Shown here: positions 38,344 to 47,904 of the stretch, piece by piece
How positions within the stretch are numbered: the first letter of the stretch is position 1
Layout of the letters: each line of letters starts with the position of its first letter
From: Paenibacillus melissococcoides
GTDB lineage: Bacteria > Bacillota > Bacilli > Paenibacillales > Paenibacillaceae
Assembly (NCBI GenBank): GCA_944800085.1
Contig: CALYLO010000001.1
Coordinates: 707,001 to 771,000 of the forward strand
Direction of reading: 5' to 3'
DNA: 64,000 nt
Translations under genes and position numbers: made by a program
The notes under the pieces: generated by a model
The model's database searches: none
The model's input: only the letters and a program-made list of their open reading frames with translations
Told to the model about the DNA's origin: nothing

Positions 38344-41300
38344 GTGAAAAGAGCAGTGGCCGTCTTACTCACGGCGGCAATGGCGATGGAGCTGTCCATC
38401 AGCACGGCCTTGGCGCAGTCACCCGACGAAGTTGCTCGCGCAGATCAAGGCTGGCACATCATTACGGTTGATTCCGTCACGCCGCGTTCCGGCTCGGAAG
38501 ACATCGAGATTCAGCCGCAGCTGACCATGGAGTTCCGCGAGGCGGTAAGCAAGGGCAAGGGACATATTACGATCAAAAAACGGAGCGGCGAAGCCGTCGA
38601 GACGATTGCGGTGGAAAGCGATCAGGTCCGGCTCGACGACAAGCAGACCAAGGCGGTCATTACGCCTTCGGTCAAGCTGGATTATCGCACAACGTATACG
38701 GTGCAGGTCGACTACGGCGCCTTCACGAACGACAAGGGGGCATTCCTTGGCATTGATGATCCCGCGGTCTGGTCGTTCACGACGAAGGCGGAGCAGGGCA
38801 TTCCGGTGCTGGAGCAGCTGTCGCCCGCCCGCGGGCAGAAGGATGTGCGCGCCGATGCGAATCTCGTGCTGACGTTCAATGAACCGGTATGGAAAACGGA
38901 AGGCAGCGTCCTTATCAAAACGGCCAAGGACGGCAAGGTGCATGAGGCGATCTCCGCTTCATCGAACCGGATTAGCGGGGATGGCACGAAGACGATTACG
39001 ATTGATCCGGTGCTGGACCTGAAGCCGGATACGGAATATATCGTGGAAATTACGGCGGGCGCCTTGCGCAATGGCAACAAACAGGCCTATCCCGGGCTGC
39101 AGGGCGACAACGCCTGGCGGTTCGCCACGGGCAAGCAGGACGTGACGGCGCCGGTGCTGCTGTCGGCTTCGATGCAAAATGCCGATACAATCCGGCTGAG
39201 CTACAACGAGCCGCTGGACCCCGCATCGGTTCCGCCGCAATCCCGCTTCTCCGTCACGGTCAACGGAGACTCGCGGAGCATCGCGAATGTGGCGGTAGCG
39301 GGAAGCGCCGTCGACGTGAAGCTGAAGAGCGGGATCGCCTACGGCCAAGACGTGCGTATCAGCTATACGCCGGGCAAGGACCGGAATATTCAGGACGCTG
39401 CCGGCAATGCCGCGGCCGCGCTTGACCGGACGCCGGTCAGCGATACGACGGATGCGACGCTGCCGAAGCTGCAGCAGGTGACGGCCAAGGGGACGCAGAT
39501 CGTCTTCGAGTTCAACAAAGAGCTTGATGTTGTCTCGTCCAAGGCCGCAGAACAGTTCACCGTGTGGGTGGACGGCAAGACGAGAGCCATTGCCCGCATT
39601 TCCCAGGACGGGCGCAAGGTGACGCTGTCGCTGCTTCACCTCATTGCGAACGGCCAGGTCGTCAAGATCCGCTATGCGCCTGACCGGTATCCGCTGCAGG
39701 ATCGGGCCGGCCATCCGGTGCCCGCGATAAGCGAGCAGTATGTGCGCAATCTGAACGATACGAAGCCGCCGGTGCTGGAAGCGGCCGAAGTGAACGGGAG
39801 CCTGCTGCGGCTTGTGTATAACGAAGGGCTGGCGGCGAATCAAGTGCCGCATCGCAGCCATTATTCGGTGCTCGTGAACCGGACGGCACGCTATGTTCAT
39901 GCTGTTCAGATCCGGGGGAACGTCGTGGAGCTGGCGCTCGATTCCAGCGTCTCCGAACATGACGAGGTGACCGTATCCTATGCCCCGGCCGATCCCCGGT
40001 TGACGGATTTGTCGGGCAATGCCGCCGCCGCCTTCACGCTGGCGAAGGTCGCGAACAAGACGGACAACGAGGCGCCGGTGCTGCGCAGCGCCTCGGTCAA
40101 AGGCGCGGCCGTGACGCTGACCTTCTCGGAGAAGCTGCGGGAATCGCCGGCTCCGGCGTCATCCCAGTTCTCCGTTCAGGCGGACCATGCCGGCGTGCGG
40201 GTGAAGAGCGCTTCCGTCCAGGGCGACAAGGTGACGCTCACGCTCGATGAGAGCGTGAATCCGTACAGCGCCGTGACCGTCTCCTATGCGCCGGGCACGA
40301 ATCCGCTGCGGGATCTGAACGGCAATGCGGTCTCCTCGTTCGCCAACGCGGCGGCCGCGAATGAGACGGACGGTTCGGCCCGGCCCGGCGACATTCAGCC
40401 TGCTTCGTATGACTGGTTCCTGGACAGCGGCTGGTATGTGCTGTCGAGCTCGGCGGCGGATACGGCCTCCGATCGCTCGCGCTACGGCCAGTCCGTCAAG
40501 CGGTATACGCTGCCGGCCAGCAAGTTGAAGTCCTCATTCGACTATGTCATGCATAACGGCACGCGGAATCATCTGGCATTCGAGGTGCCGGTGTCCGAGC
40601 CTGCGGCGATGGTGGCCGTTCCGCTGTCCGCGCTGAAGGAGGTATTCAATAAAGCGAGCGATGCCGTCTTCTCGATCCGGTACGGCGACATCCTGTACTC
40701 GGTGCCGCTTCGCGAGCTCGACTTCGGCCGGCTTGAGCGCGAATGGGGCGGCAGCGCGGCCTATCTGCTGCTGCAGGTCGAGAAGGCGGCCGGGGCGGAC
40801 GCGGCTGCGCTCACGAGCTATCTCCAGGCGACAGGGGCGAACATCCGCGTGCAGCCGATTGACTTCTACGCTTCGACCTACGCCGGCTCGGCCGGCCCGC
40901 GGGCGCTTGAAGCGCAGCTCGAGTACAAGGTGCGCACGACCGGATATGTCGATAGCGGCAACGCTTCGGCTGTCCGATACGACGCCGCTCTGGCGAAGGC
41001 GGGCTTCGTGCCGACCGTGATGAAGCAGGGAGCCGGAGTGACGGTGTTCGGCTTCCAATTCAAAGGCAATCAAGCGGTCGCGATGATGGACCGCAGCAAG
41101 GATTTCCAAGATATTCGAAGCCATTGGGCGCGGGAAGCGATCCGCGAGTTGGCTTCCAAATATATTATTGAAGGCGTCAGCTCCACCGCCTTCGCGCCGA
41201 ACGCGAACATTACGCGCGCCCAGTTCGCGACGCTGCTCGCCCGCTCGCTCGGGCTGCAGGGCGATGCGGGCGCAGCCGCCGGCTACCGTGACGTGAGCAC

Positions 41301-41658
41301 GTCCGGCAAGCTGGCGCCGTATATCGGCGCCGCGACGAAGGCCGGCATTATCGGCGGCTTCGAGGATCGGACCTTCCGGCCGAACGAGTCGATCACCCGC
41401 GAGCAGATGGCCGTCATGCTGGTGCGCGCCATGGATTATGCCGGCTATGCCGTCACCGCCGATCCGGCGGCCCTGAACCGGTTCAAGGACCGCAACCAGA
41501 TCGGGCGCTATGCCGTGACCGGGGTCGGCAAGGCGGTGACGAGCGGCATCGTGCAGGGCATGACGTCGACCACCTTCGATCCGAAGGGAACGGCGACTCG
41601 GGCGCAGGCGGCGGCGATGCTGAAGCGGATGCTGCAGCAGATTAAGTATTTGGGCTAG
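38344..41658 (+). CDS. S-layer-anchored surface protein with Ig-like repeats and three SLH domains
   Basis: The 1104-residue protein starts at GTG 38344, 9-10 bp after AAAGGAGG. A signal peptide ends near ALAQS (residue about 25). Two Big_5-type Ig-like domains (about 35-260; TPRSGSEDIEIQP, SPARGQKDVRADA) follow. Then come four SwmB-like repeats of about 105 residues (from about 265), each starting like TAPVLLSASMQ, and a unique spacer of about 220 residues. Three C-terminal SLH domains (about 918-1100; FQDIRSHWAREAI, YRDVSTSGKLAPYI, FKDRNQIGRYAVTG) bind pyruvylated cell-wall polymer. The substrate or partner is unknown. Confidence 0.92.
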   Translation: MKRAVAVLLTAAMAMELSISTALAQSPDEVARADQGWHIITVDSVTPRSGSEDIEIQPQLTMEFREAVSKGKGHITIKKRSGEAVETIAVESDQVRLDDKQTKAVITPSVKLDYRTTYTVQVDYGAFTNDKGAFLGIDDPAVWSFTTKAEQGIPVLEQLSPARGQKDVRADANLVLTFNEPVWKTEGSVLIKTAKDGKVHEAISASSNRISGDGTKTITIDPVLDLKPDTEYIVEITAGALRNGNKQAYPGLQGDNAWRFATGKQDVTAPVLLSASMQNADTIRLSYNEPLDPASVPPQSRFSVTVNGDSRSIANVAVAGSAVDVKLKSGIAYGQDVRISYTPGKDRNIQDAAGNAAAALDRTPVSDTTDATLPKLQQVTAKGTQIVFEFNKELDVVSSKAAEQFTVWVDGKTRAIARISQDGRKVTLSLLHLIANGQVVKIRYAPDRYPLQDRAGHPVPAISEQYVRNLNDTKPPVLEAAEVNGSLLRLVYNEGLAANQVPHRSHYSVLVNRTARYVHAVQIRGNVVELALDSSVSEHDEVTVSYAPADPRLTDLSGNAAAAFTLAKVANKTDNEAPVLRSASVKGAAVTLTFSEKLRESPAPASSQFSVQADHAGVRVKSASVQGDKVTLTLDESVNPYSAVTVSYAPGTNPLRDLNGNAVSSFANAAAANETDGSARPGDIQPASYDWFLDSGWYVLSSSAADTASDRSRYGQSVKRYTLPASKLKSSFDYVMHNGTRNHLAFEVPVSEPAAMVAVPLSALKEVFNKASDAVFSIRYGDILYSVPLRELDFGRLEREWGGSAAYLLLQVEKAAGADAAALTSYLQATGANIRVQPIDFYASTYAGSAGPRALEAQLEYKVRTTGYVDSGNASAVRYDAALAKAGFVPTVMKQGAGVTVFGFQFKGNQAVAMMDRSKDFQDIRSHWAREAIRELASKYIIEGVSSTAFAPNANITRAQFATLLARSLGLQGDAGAAAGYRDVSTSGKLAPYIGAATKAGIIGGFEDRTFRPNESITREQMAVMLVRAMDYAGYAVTADPAALNRFKDRNQIGRYAVTGVGKAVTSGIVQGMTSTTFDPKGTATRAQAAAMLKRMLQQIKYLG

Positions 41659-41709
41659 CGGGCGCTTTTGTTGCAGTGCGCGTGGCTATGGCGCCCTTGG
41701 GGGCCGTCG

Positions 41710-41751
41710 GCCCCTTGCCGAGGAGAGAAGTCTTCGGCAGGGGGCTTTTTT
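41710..41751 (+). terminator. Terminator of the SLH protein gene
   Basis: GCCCCTTGCCGA (41710-41721) pairs with TCGGCAGGGGGC (41734-41745), followed by TTTTTT. Confidence 0.9.
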
Positions 41752-42179
41752 CATGTAGGGGAGCGACGGCGGGAGCAAATGAACCGGCTCCGGGCTAGAT
41801 GTGGAGCACGGATTCCGAAGTCGCGCTGGTGATTTCCCGTCTCGAATGCGCATCGGGGCACACCCAATTGAAAAAAAGCTGCACGGGTCGGGTGCAGTTT
41901 TTTTATCACTTGCGTGATGAATTCCCTAGAATTGCTGCAAAACTGCATCCTTTCGCCGGATTCTGCCTAAAACAAGCGAGAAAAATGTGAAATTGATGCA
42001 TCCTGGCAGGATTTTTCTTTTCGGCGGGGGGAAGCGGGGAAAAGCTGTAATTTTGCAGGTCTTTTCGGCCGCCGTATGCAAGTCCCCATAGCCGATCTGG
42101 CAGGGCGAATGACACTCGCCCGGGACGGCGCCCGCCATCACTTCAGAAGCGGATTCGGACGACGGACATAGCGGTGTCA
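41752..42179. other. Gene-poor spacer with possible interspersed repeat
   Basis: The stretch holds a second terminator-like hairpin (41879-41897 with T-run). A block at 41906-42115 keeps frames open on two phases of the minus strand without any domain. From memory, similar short sequences recur between genes in Paenibacillus genomes; I cannot confirm this here. No gene is supported. Confidence 0.35.
41879..41904. terminator. Terminator-like hairpin
   Basis: CTGCAC (41879-41884) and GTGCAG (41892-41897) flank an 7-base loop, with an A-tract before and seven T residues after, so it could work in both directions. Confidence 0.6.
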
Positions 42180-42208
42180 TTGACAAGCGCCGCCGGTTTA
42201 TTTATACT
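42180..42208 (+). promoter_or_regulatory. Sigma-A promoter of alaS
   Basis: TTGACA (42180-42185) and TATACT (42203-42208) are spaced by 17 bp and lie just ahead of the T-box leader. Confidence 0.85.
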
Positions 42209-42219
42209 ATGTTATCGGA

Positions 42220-42552
42220 TAAATAGGAACAAATAGGTATAAAGCGAAGACAAAACCTATAGTAGGCTGCAGCCCTTGATCCAGAGAGAAGATTCCGGCC
42301 TCGATATGAGGAACCGGGTGGAAGAATCTTCATCGAGAAGAACAGCTGAACGCTAGTTTTGGAGCGTGAACGAACTTCACCGGGTCGAACCCGTTATCAA
42401 CGCTAAGGCGATCGCCCGCTGGACGGCCGCCGGACACCGCGGCATGACTGAACGATGAGCCGCCCGTCCGGGGACGGTCTCTTGCCGGGGGATAACCAGG
42501 GTGGTACCGCGATGGATTCAATCGTCCCTGATTTATCAGGGGCGATTTATTT
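42220..42552 (+). promoter_or_regulatory. T-box leader of alaS (Ala specifier GCU)
   Basis: The conserved AGGGTGGTACCGCG sequence lies at 42498-42511. The terminator AATCGTCCCTGA (42520-42531) / TCAGGGGCGATT (42536-42547) is followed by a T-rich tail. Stem I shows AGAGAGAAG and a specifier in GAA-C-GCU-A (GCT at 42352-42354), decoding alanine. Uncharged tRNA-Ala should relieve termination. Confidence 0.93.
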
Positions 42553-42614
42553 GTATAAGGGGTAGGTAACCCGAACTCAAGAATAACTTTGTGACAAATG
42601 GAGGCGTCATACGC

Positions 42615-45257
42615 ATGAAAGCCAGTGAGATTCGCGCAAAATGGTTGGAATTTTTCGAGAGCAAAGGCCATCATATCGAGCCGAGCGCTTCGCTCGTCCC
42701 GCATAACGATCCGTCCTTGTTATGGATCAATGCCGGCATGGCCCCGTTGAAGCCCTATTTCGACGGCCGCGTCAAGCCGGACAACCCGCGGATAGCGAAT
42801 TCGCAGAAGTGCATCCGCACGAACGATATCGAGAATGTCGGCAAGACCCGCCGTCACCATACGTTTTTCGAGATGCTCGGCAACTTCTCCATCGGCGATT
42901 ATTTCAAGGAAGAAGCGATCACCTGGGCATGGGAGTTCCTGACCGACAAGCGCTGGATCGGGTTCGATCCGTCCCGGCTGTATGTCACGGTCTACAATGA
43001 GGACGAAGAGGCATACAAGCTGTGGAATGAGAAAATCGGGCTGCCGGCGGATCATATTATCAAGACCGGCGACGACAACTTCTGGGATATCGGGGAAGGG
43101 CCTTGCGGTCCTTGCACGGAGATTTTCTACGATCGCGGCGAGAAATACGGCACGCTGGAGAACGATCCGGAATGCTATCCAAGCGGCGAGAACGAGCGCT
43201 ATCTGGAAGTATGGAACCTCGTATTCTCGCAATTCAATCACAATAAGGACGGCAGCTACACTCCGCTGCCCAACAAAAATATCGATACCGGCGCAGGGCT
43301 CGAGCGGTTCGCTTCCATCCTGCAGGATGTCGATTCGAACTTCGATACCGACTTGTTCCAGCCGATTATTCAGGCTACCGCCCGCATTGCCGGCGTTGCT
43401 TACAAGGACAATGAGAAGCATGACATTGCGTTGAAGGTAATTGCCGACCATGTCCGCACGGTGGTGTTCGCTGTCGCCGACGGCGTACTGCCTTCCAATG
43501 AGGGCCGCGGCTACGTCATCCGCCGCTTGCTGCGCCGGGCGGTCCGCTATGGCAAAGTGCTCGGAATCGACCGGCCGTTCCTCGTCGAACTCGTTGCGCA
43601 TGTCGGCGACGTGATGGGAGGATACTATCCGGACATTGTCGAGAAGCGCGAATTCATAGAGAAGGTCATTCGCAATGAAGAGGAGCGCTTCCATGAGACG
43701 CTGGCCGACGGATTGGCCATTCTCGGGGAGATGGCGGAAGCCGCCCGCGCGGAAGGCCGGACGCAGATTACCGGCGCGGAAGCGTTCAAGCTGTACGACA
43801 CATACGGCTTCCCGCTTGATCTGACGGAGGACTATGCCTCCGAGCATGGGCTGACCGTCGACCATGAAGGCTTCGATGAAGCGATGCAGGCGCAGCGCGA
43901 ACGGGCCCGTGCCGCGAGACAGGACGGGGCAAGCATGAAGATTCAGGGCGGGCCGCTGTCGGAGTTGACGATTAAAAGCGAGTTCGTTGGTTATAATGAG
44001 TTGGTAACCCAATCCAAGATTGCCGCGATGTTCGCCGGCAATGAAGCCGTCGAGGAAGTGAAGGCGGGAGATACAGCCCAGATCGTGCTCGATCGCACGC
44101 CGTTCTACGCCGAGAGCGGCGGACAGGTGAGCGATGGCGGCATGTTGACCGCGCCGGGGACAGCAGCCGTCGTGGAAGAGGCGTTCAAGGCGCCTCACGG
44201 ACAGCATGTGCTTGTCGTCCGGGTAACCGAAGGCTCGCTCCGCACGGGCATGACCGTGCAGGCGGCGATCGCCCGTGCCGAACGGGAAGACATCGTGAAG
44301 AACCATACCGCAACCCATTTGCTGCACAAAGCGTTGAAGCAGGTGCTCGGCGAGCATGTCAATCAGGCCGGCTCCCTTGTGGAGGCGGAGCGGCTTCGCT
44401 TCGACTTCACGCATCTGGGCGCTATCCAGCCGGACGAGCTGCAAGAGATCGAGCGCCGTGTCAACGAGCAGATTTGGAACGGCATCGGCGTCGTTATCGA
44501 GTCCAAGCCGATTGACGAGGCGAAGGCGATGGGCGCGATGGCGCTGTTCGGCGAGAAATACGGCGATATCGTGCGCGTGGTTCAGGTTGGCGATTACAGC
44601 ATCGAGCTGTGCGGCGGATGCCATGTCCGCAACACGTCGGAGATCGGATTGTTCAAAGTGGTGAGCGAGAGCGGGATCGGCTCCGGCGTCCGCCGTCTGG
44701 AAGCCGTTACGGGCCGCCACGCATATCAATATATGGAATCCCAATTGGAGCTGCTGAAGCAGGCGGCCGGCCTGTTGAAGGCGAGCGCAGCCGACGTGCC
44801 GAAGCGGGTCGAGGCGATGTTCGCACGCGAGAAGGAGCTGGCGCGCGAGAATGAATCGCTCAAGGCGAAGCTGAGCAGCCTCGAAGCGGGTCAACTGACC
44901 GACCGGGTCCGCTCGGTGGCGGGGATTCCGGTGCTGGCGGCGCAAGTAGACGCCGGCGGCATGGACGCGCTGCGCACGACGGCCGACGAGCTGAAGGCGA
45001 AGCTTCCAGGCTCCGTCATCGCGCTGGCATCCGCAGCCGACGGCAAGGTGAACCTGGTCGTCGCCGTTGCTCCGGAGCTGGTGAAGCAAGGGTTGCATGC
45101 CGGCAAGCTGATCAAGGAGCTGGCTTCCGTCTGCGGAGGAGGCGGCGGCGGCCGTCCGGACATGGCCCAGGCCGGAGGCAAAGATCCATCCAAGATTGAT
45201 GATGCGCTTCGTCTGCTGGACGATCTGGTGGCCAAGCAGGCGGAAAGCGGCAAATAG
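42615..45257 (+). CDS. alaS: Alanyl-tRNA synthetase
   Basis: This class II synthetase charges and edits tRNA-Ala. The 880 residues contain the catalytic domain ([19 protein letters not shown], then [19 protein letters not shown]), the editing domain with [11 protein letters not shown] and [13 protein letters not shown] zinc ligands, and the C-terminal DHHA1/C-Ala domain with a [15 protein letters not shown] glycine motif near residue 845. ATG 42615 is preceded by GGAGG at 10 bp. An upstream GTG at 42591 lacks a site. It is regulated by the upstream T-box. Confidence 0.97.
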   Translation: MKASEIRAKWLEFFESKGHHIEPSASLVPHNDPSLLWINAGMAPLKPYFDGRVKPDNPRIANSQKCIRTNDIENVGKTRRHHTFFEMLGNFSIGDYFKEEAITWAWEFLTDKRWIGFDPSRLYVTVYNEDEEAYKLWNEKIGLPADHIIKTGDDNFWDIGEGPCGPCTEIFYDRGEKYGTLENDPECYPSGENERYLEVWNLVFSQFNHNKDGSYTPLPNKNIDTGAGLERFASILQDVDSNFDTDLFQPIIQATARIAGVAYKDNEKHDIALKVIADHVRTVVFAVADGVLPSNEGRGYVIRRLLRRAVRYGKVLGIDRPFLVELVAHVGDVMGGYYPDIVEKREFIEKVIRNEEERFHETLADGLAILGEMAEAARAEGRTQITGAEAFKLYDTYGFPLDLTEDYASEHGLTVDHEGFDEAMQAQRERARAARQDGASMKIQGGPLSELTIKSEFVGYNELVTQSKIAAMFAGNEAVEEVKAGDTAQIVLDRTPFYAESGGQVSDGGMLTAPGTAAVVEEAFKAPHGQHVLVVRVTEGSLRTGMTVQAAIARAEREDIVKNHTATHLLHKALKQVLGEHVNQAGSLVEAERLRFDFTHLGAIQPDELQEIERRVNEQIWNGIGVVIESKPIDEAKAMGAMALFGEKYGDIVRVVQVGDYSIELCGGCHVRNTSEIGLFKVVSESGIGSGVRRLEAVTGRHAYQYMESQLELLKQAAGLLKASAADVPKRVEAMFAREKELARENESLKAKLSSLEAGQLTDRVRSVAGIPVLAAQVDAGGMDALRTTADELKAKLPGSVIALASAADGKVNLVVAVAPELVKQGLHAGKLIKELASVCGGGGGGRPDMAQAGGKDPSKIDDALRLLDDLVAKQAESGK

Positions 45258-45383
45258 AGCTGTTGATCCAGCAGGCTGGAAAATAGTAAAATAAGAACAA
45301 ACCTGCCGCTTCATCGTTTCGACAAAAATTTATTGAATAAGACAGGCTATGAAGCGGAATATTTTCGCGTTTGTTCGGGTATG

Positions 45384-45392
45384 TGTTATGAT
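45384..45392 (+). promoter_or_regulatory. Extended -10 promoter candidate for ireB-ruvX
   Basis: TGTTATGAT (45384-45392) is an extended -10 element about 24 bp before ireB, with a poor -35. A 9-bp inverted repeat CCGCTTCAT (45306-45314) / ATGAAGCGG (45349-45357) lies upstream. Confidence 0.4.
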
Positions 45393-45415
45393 AAGAGTAA
45401 AGCGAGGTGTCGGCG

Positions 45416-45676
45416 ATGAATTCCATGGATAAGACGATGAAGTTCAATGTGAAGGCAGAGGAACAGGAGGCATCCAGTCAAGATATATTGCTGTCTGTCT
45501 ACGATGCCCTTGTCGAGAAGGAATACAATCCCATCAACCAAATCGTCGGTTACCTACTATCCGGGGATCCCGCTTATATCCCGCGGCATAACAATGCTCG
45601 AAGCCTGGTACGGAAGAAGGAGCGGGATGAATTGATCGAGGAGCTGGTCCGCTTCTATCTCAATCATCACCGCTAA
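45416..45676 (+). CDS. ireB: IreB family regulatory phosphoprotein
   Basis: This small protein (86 residues; UPF0297, B. subtilis YrzL) is a phosphorylation target of a PASTA kinase in enterococci and negatively affects cephalosporin resistance there. The sequence has the family patterns DKTMKFNV at the start and [27 protein letters not shown] in the middle, read in two parts. ATG 45416 follows GAGGTG by 6 bp. An upstream GTG at 45407 overlaps that site. It is first in the ireB-ruvX-DUF1292 cluster. Confidence 0.92.
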   Translation: MNSMDKTMKFNVKAEEQEASSQDILLSVYDALVEKEYNPINQIVGYLLSGDPAYIPRHNNARSLVRKKERDELIEELVRFYLNHHR

Positions 45677-45725
45677 TAAGCGTGCGGGCTCCCGAGTTCA
45701 TCGGAAGCAGACATAGGAGACGATA

Positions 45726-46142
45726 ATGAAGATTCTCGGCTTGGATTACGGGGACCGCAAGATCGGGGTCGCGGTCAGCGACGCGTTCGGCTGGACGGCG
45801 CAAGGCATCGAAGTCATCGTTCGGCGGAAGCCCGAAGACGACCTGCGCCGGATTGGCGACATCATCAAGGAGCACGGCGTCGAGGAAATTGTTATCGGAT
45901 TGCCGAAGAACATGAACGGAACGATTGGACCGCGGGGCGAATTAAGTATGACATATGCTGAAGTCTTGAAGCAGTCGTTCGGATTGCCCGTTCACCTGTG
46001 GGATGAGCGCTTGAGTACGGTATCGGCGGAGCGCGCTTTGCTCGAAGCGGATGTAAGCCGGAAGAAGCGCCGACAAGTCATTGATAAGATGGCGGCAACC
46101 ATAATTTTGCAGACGTATCTTGACTATCAATCAAGAAGGTGA
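45726..46142 (+). CDS. ruvX: Holliday junction resolvase-like nuclease RuvX/YqgF
   Basis: This RNase H-fold protein is implicated in rRNA processing and Holliday junction resolution. The 138 residues show the YqgF motifs: [16 protein letters not shown] with catalytic Asp near residue 6, [14 protein letters not shown] in the middle, and [13 protein letters not shown] followed by DKMAA with the last acidic residue. The ATG follows AGGAGACGATA. It is followed by two DUF1292 genes at 9-bp and overlapping spacing. Confidence 0.94.
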   Translation: MKILGLDYGDRKIGVAVSDAFGWTAQGIEVIVRRKPEDDLRRIGDIIKEHGVEEIVIGLPKNMNGTIGPRGELSMTYAEVLKQSFGLPVHLWDERLSTVSAERALLEADVSRKKRRQVIDKMAATIILQTYLDYQSRR

Positions 46143-46151
46143 GGGGTTACC

Positions 46152-46448
46152 ATGACACAGGACAATTATTTGCAAGAGGAACCGGAAATTATTTATATCC
46201 CGGACGATGAGGGCAATGAAGAAGAATTTGAGGTCATCATGAAATTCGAAGTGGATGGTTCTGATCGGAAATATATGATGGTAGTTCCTGTTGATTCCGA
46301 AGACGAAGAGACCGATGAAGTATATGCGTTCCGTTATGAAGAAGACGGTGATGATCTGAAGCTGTACATCATCGAAGATGAAGAAGAATGGAATATCGTA
46401 GAAGAGACATTCAATACGCTGGTCAGCTCCGAGGAGGATGAAGCGTGA
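46152..46448 (+). CDS. DUF1292 protein (YrzB-like)
   Basis: This small acidic protein of 98 residues consists largely of Glu and Asp, with beta strands. Family features include EIIYIPDDEGNEEEFEVI and YAFRYEEDGDDLKLYIIEDEEEW. The function is unknown; the gene is conserved between ruvX and mltG in Bacillales. GGTGAGGGGTTACC precedes the ATG. Its stop overlaps the next gene (GTGA). Confidence 0.88.
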   Translation: MTQDNYLQEEPEIIYIPDDEGNEEEFEVIMKFEVDGSDRKYMMVVPVDSEDEETDEVYAFRYEEDGDDLKLYIIEDEEEWNIVEETFNTLVSSEEDEA

Positions 46449-46744
46449 GCACCGAACAGGGCATCCGGTTCATTGATCGGTTGAAGAGCGTCTATGGCGA
46501 AGCGGTGGAGATGACGGACGAGCGCGGGAAGAGCCGAACCTGGTCTCTTGTCGCGGAGTTCGAATACCGCGGACGGGCGTACGCCGTGCTGCAACCGGGC
46601 GAAGGCAAGGACGCGGAGCCGGATCTGTTCCGCATCGTGCCGGAAGGCGATAACGGCTGGCAGCTTGAGACGATAGACGATGACGAAGAATGGGAAGACG
46701 TGATGGAGCGCTACGACGAGATCGCGTTCGCCGATCGATTCTAG
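46445..46744 (+). CDS. Second DUF1292-like protein
   Basis: The 99-residue acidic protein resembles the preceding one: it has VAEFEYRGRAYAVLQPG, DLFRIVPEGD and a DDDEEWEDVMERYDE end with the same strand order. It looks like a diverged paralogue. The GTG start at 46445 overlaps the upstream TGA by four bases, so translation is coupled. The role is unknown. Confidence 0.8.
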   Translation: MSTEQGIRFIDRLKSVYGEAVEMTDERGKSRTWSLVAEFEYRGRAYAVLQPGEGKDAEPDLFRIVPEGDNGWQLETIDDDEEWEDVMERYDEIAFADRF

Positions 46745-46778
46745 CCGCTTCATCGCAGACAGTGATAATGAACTCGTG

Positions 46779-46806
46779 AAAAAGGGCGGAATATCCGCTC
46801 TTTTTC
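46779..46806 (+). terminator. Terminator before mltG
   Basis: AAAAAGGGCGGA and TCCGCTCTTTTT flank a 3-base loop (with one G-U pair) and end in a T-run. Confidence 0.75.
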
Positions 46807-46825
46807 CATGTAGGAGCGTGGATGA

Positions 46826-47887
46826 ATGAAGACTGGAACGAAGGTGATGACCGCTTTCCTCATTCTGATTATCGTGGCGGGAGCCGGCGTAATCGCTTAT
46901 GTGTGGAACGGCATGCAGCCCCTGCCGACCGAGGATTGCGAGATTACAGTCACGATCGAGCCGGGCACGGGAACGTCAAGCATCGCTTCCCGCCTGGAGG
47001 CAGAGGGCGTGATTAAGAATGCACTTATTTTTAAAGGCTATTTGAGATATAAAAATGAAGGCTCCCGCTTTCAGGCCGGCACATATGCTTTCTACCCGGG
47101 TGTTACGTATGAAGAGATTATTGCCCGTATGAATCAGGGCGATGTCGTTCCGGATAAAATGATCCGCTTTACGATTCCCGAGGGCTATACGATCGCGCAA
47201 ATTGCCGACAAGCTGGCTGATGAAGGGTATGTGAACAAGGAAACCTTCCTCAAGCTGACGGATGACATCGCATGGTTGTCAGGGCAATCTGATTTGGCGG
47301 CGCATATTCCGACCGACGATGACATCAAGCATCCGCTGGAAGGTTATTTATTCCCGGAGACGTATGAGATGAAGGAGGGCAGCAGCGAGGAAGAGATCAT
47401 CGTCCGCATGCTGGAGGAGATGCAGCAGCGGCTCGCGGATATCTCTCCGAACTGGGAGGCCGAGCTGCAAAAGCAAAATTTAACGCTTCATCAATGGCTG
47501 ACGGCCGCGTCGCTCATCGAACGGGAGGTCGTCGTCGATGAGGAGCGTCCGCTTGTGGCGGGGGTCATCTTCAACCGCATGAAGCAGAGCATGAAGCTGC
47601 AGATCGACGCTACGGTCCAGTACGCGCTGGACAAGCCGAAGGAACGGCTGTATTATAAGGACTTGGATATTCAGAGCCCTTATAATACGTATCAGATTGA
47701 CGGCTTGCCGCCGGGTCCGATCGCGAGTCCGAGCAGCGCGTCGCTGGAGGCGGCGCTGCATCCGGAGGCTTCCGACTATTTGTTCTATGTCACGAAAAAA
47801 GACGGCAGCTTCACTCATTTGTTCGCCAAAACGTATGAAGAGCATCTAAAAAATATCGAGAAAAGCAAACAGACAGCAGGGGAATAG
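46826..47887 (+). CDS. mltG: Endolytic transglycosylase MltG
   Basis: MltG cleaves nascent glycan strands and sets their length. The 353 residues have one N-terminal membrane helix (about 7-29), a LysM-like domain (about 40-115) and the YceG catalytic domain. The active-site Glu lies in AASLIEREVVV near residue 232, and the motif YNTYQIDGLPPGPIASPS is near 291. The ATG at 46826 follows GTAGGAGCG; an overlapping ATG four bases earlier is in another frame. It replaces YrrL of B. subtilis in position. Confidence 0.94.
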   Translation: MKTGTKVMTAFLILIIVAGAGVIAYVWNGMQPLPTEDCEITVTIEPGTGTSSIASRLEAEGVIKNALIFKGYLRYKNEGSRFQAGTYAFYPGVTYEEIIARMNQGDVVPDKMIRFTIPEGYTIAQIADKLADEGYVNKETFLKLTDDIAWLSGQSDLAAHIPTDDDIKHPLEGYLFPETYEMKEGSSEEEIIVRMLEEMQQRLADISPNWEAELQKQNLTLHQWLTAASLIEREVVVDEERPLVAGVIFNRMKQSMKLQIDATVQYALDKPKERLYYKDLDIQSPYNTYQIDGLPPGPIASPSSASLEAALHPEASDYLFYVTKKDGSFTHLFAKTYEEHLKNIEKSKQTAGE

Positions 47888-47904
47888 AAAGTGGGGAAGG
47901 AACG

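Noticed and set aside
42720..45314. Very long minus-strand open frame (864 codons) opposite alaS
   Set aside because: It mirrors alaS codons in a GC-rich gene. It has an odd His/Arg/Leu-rich composition, no domain and no ribosome site.
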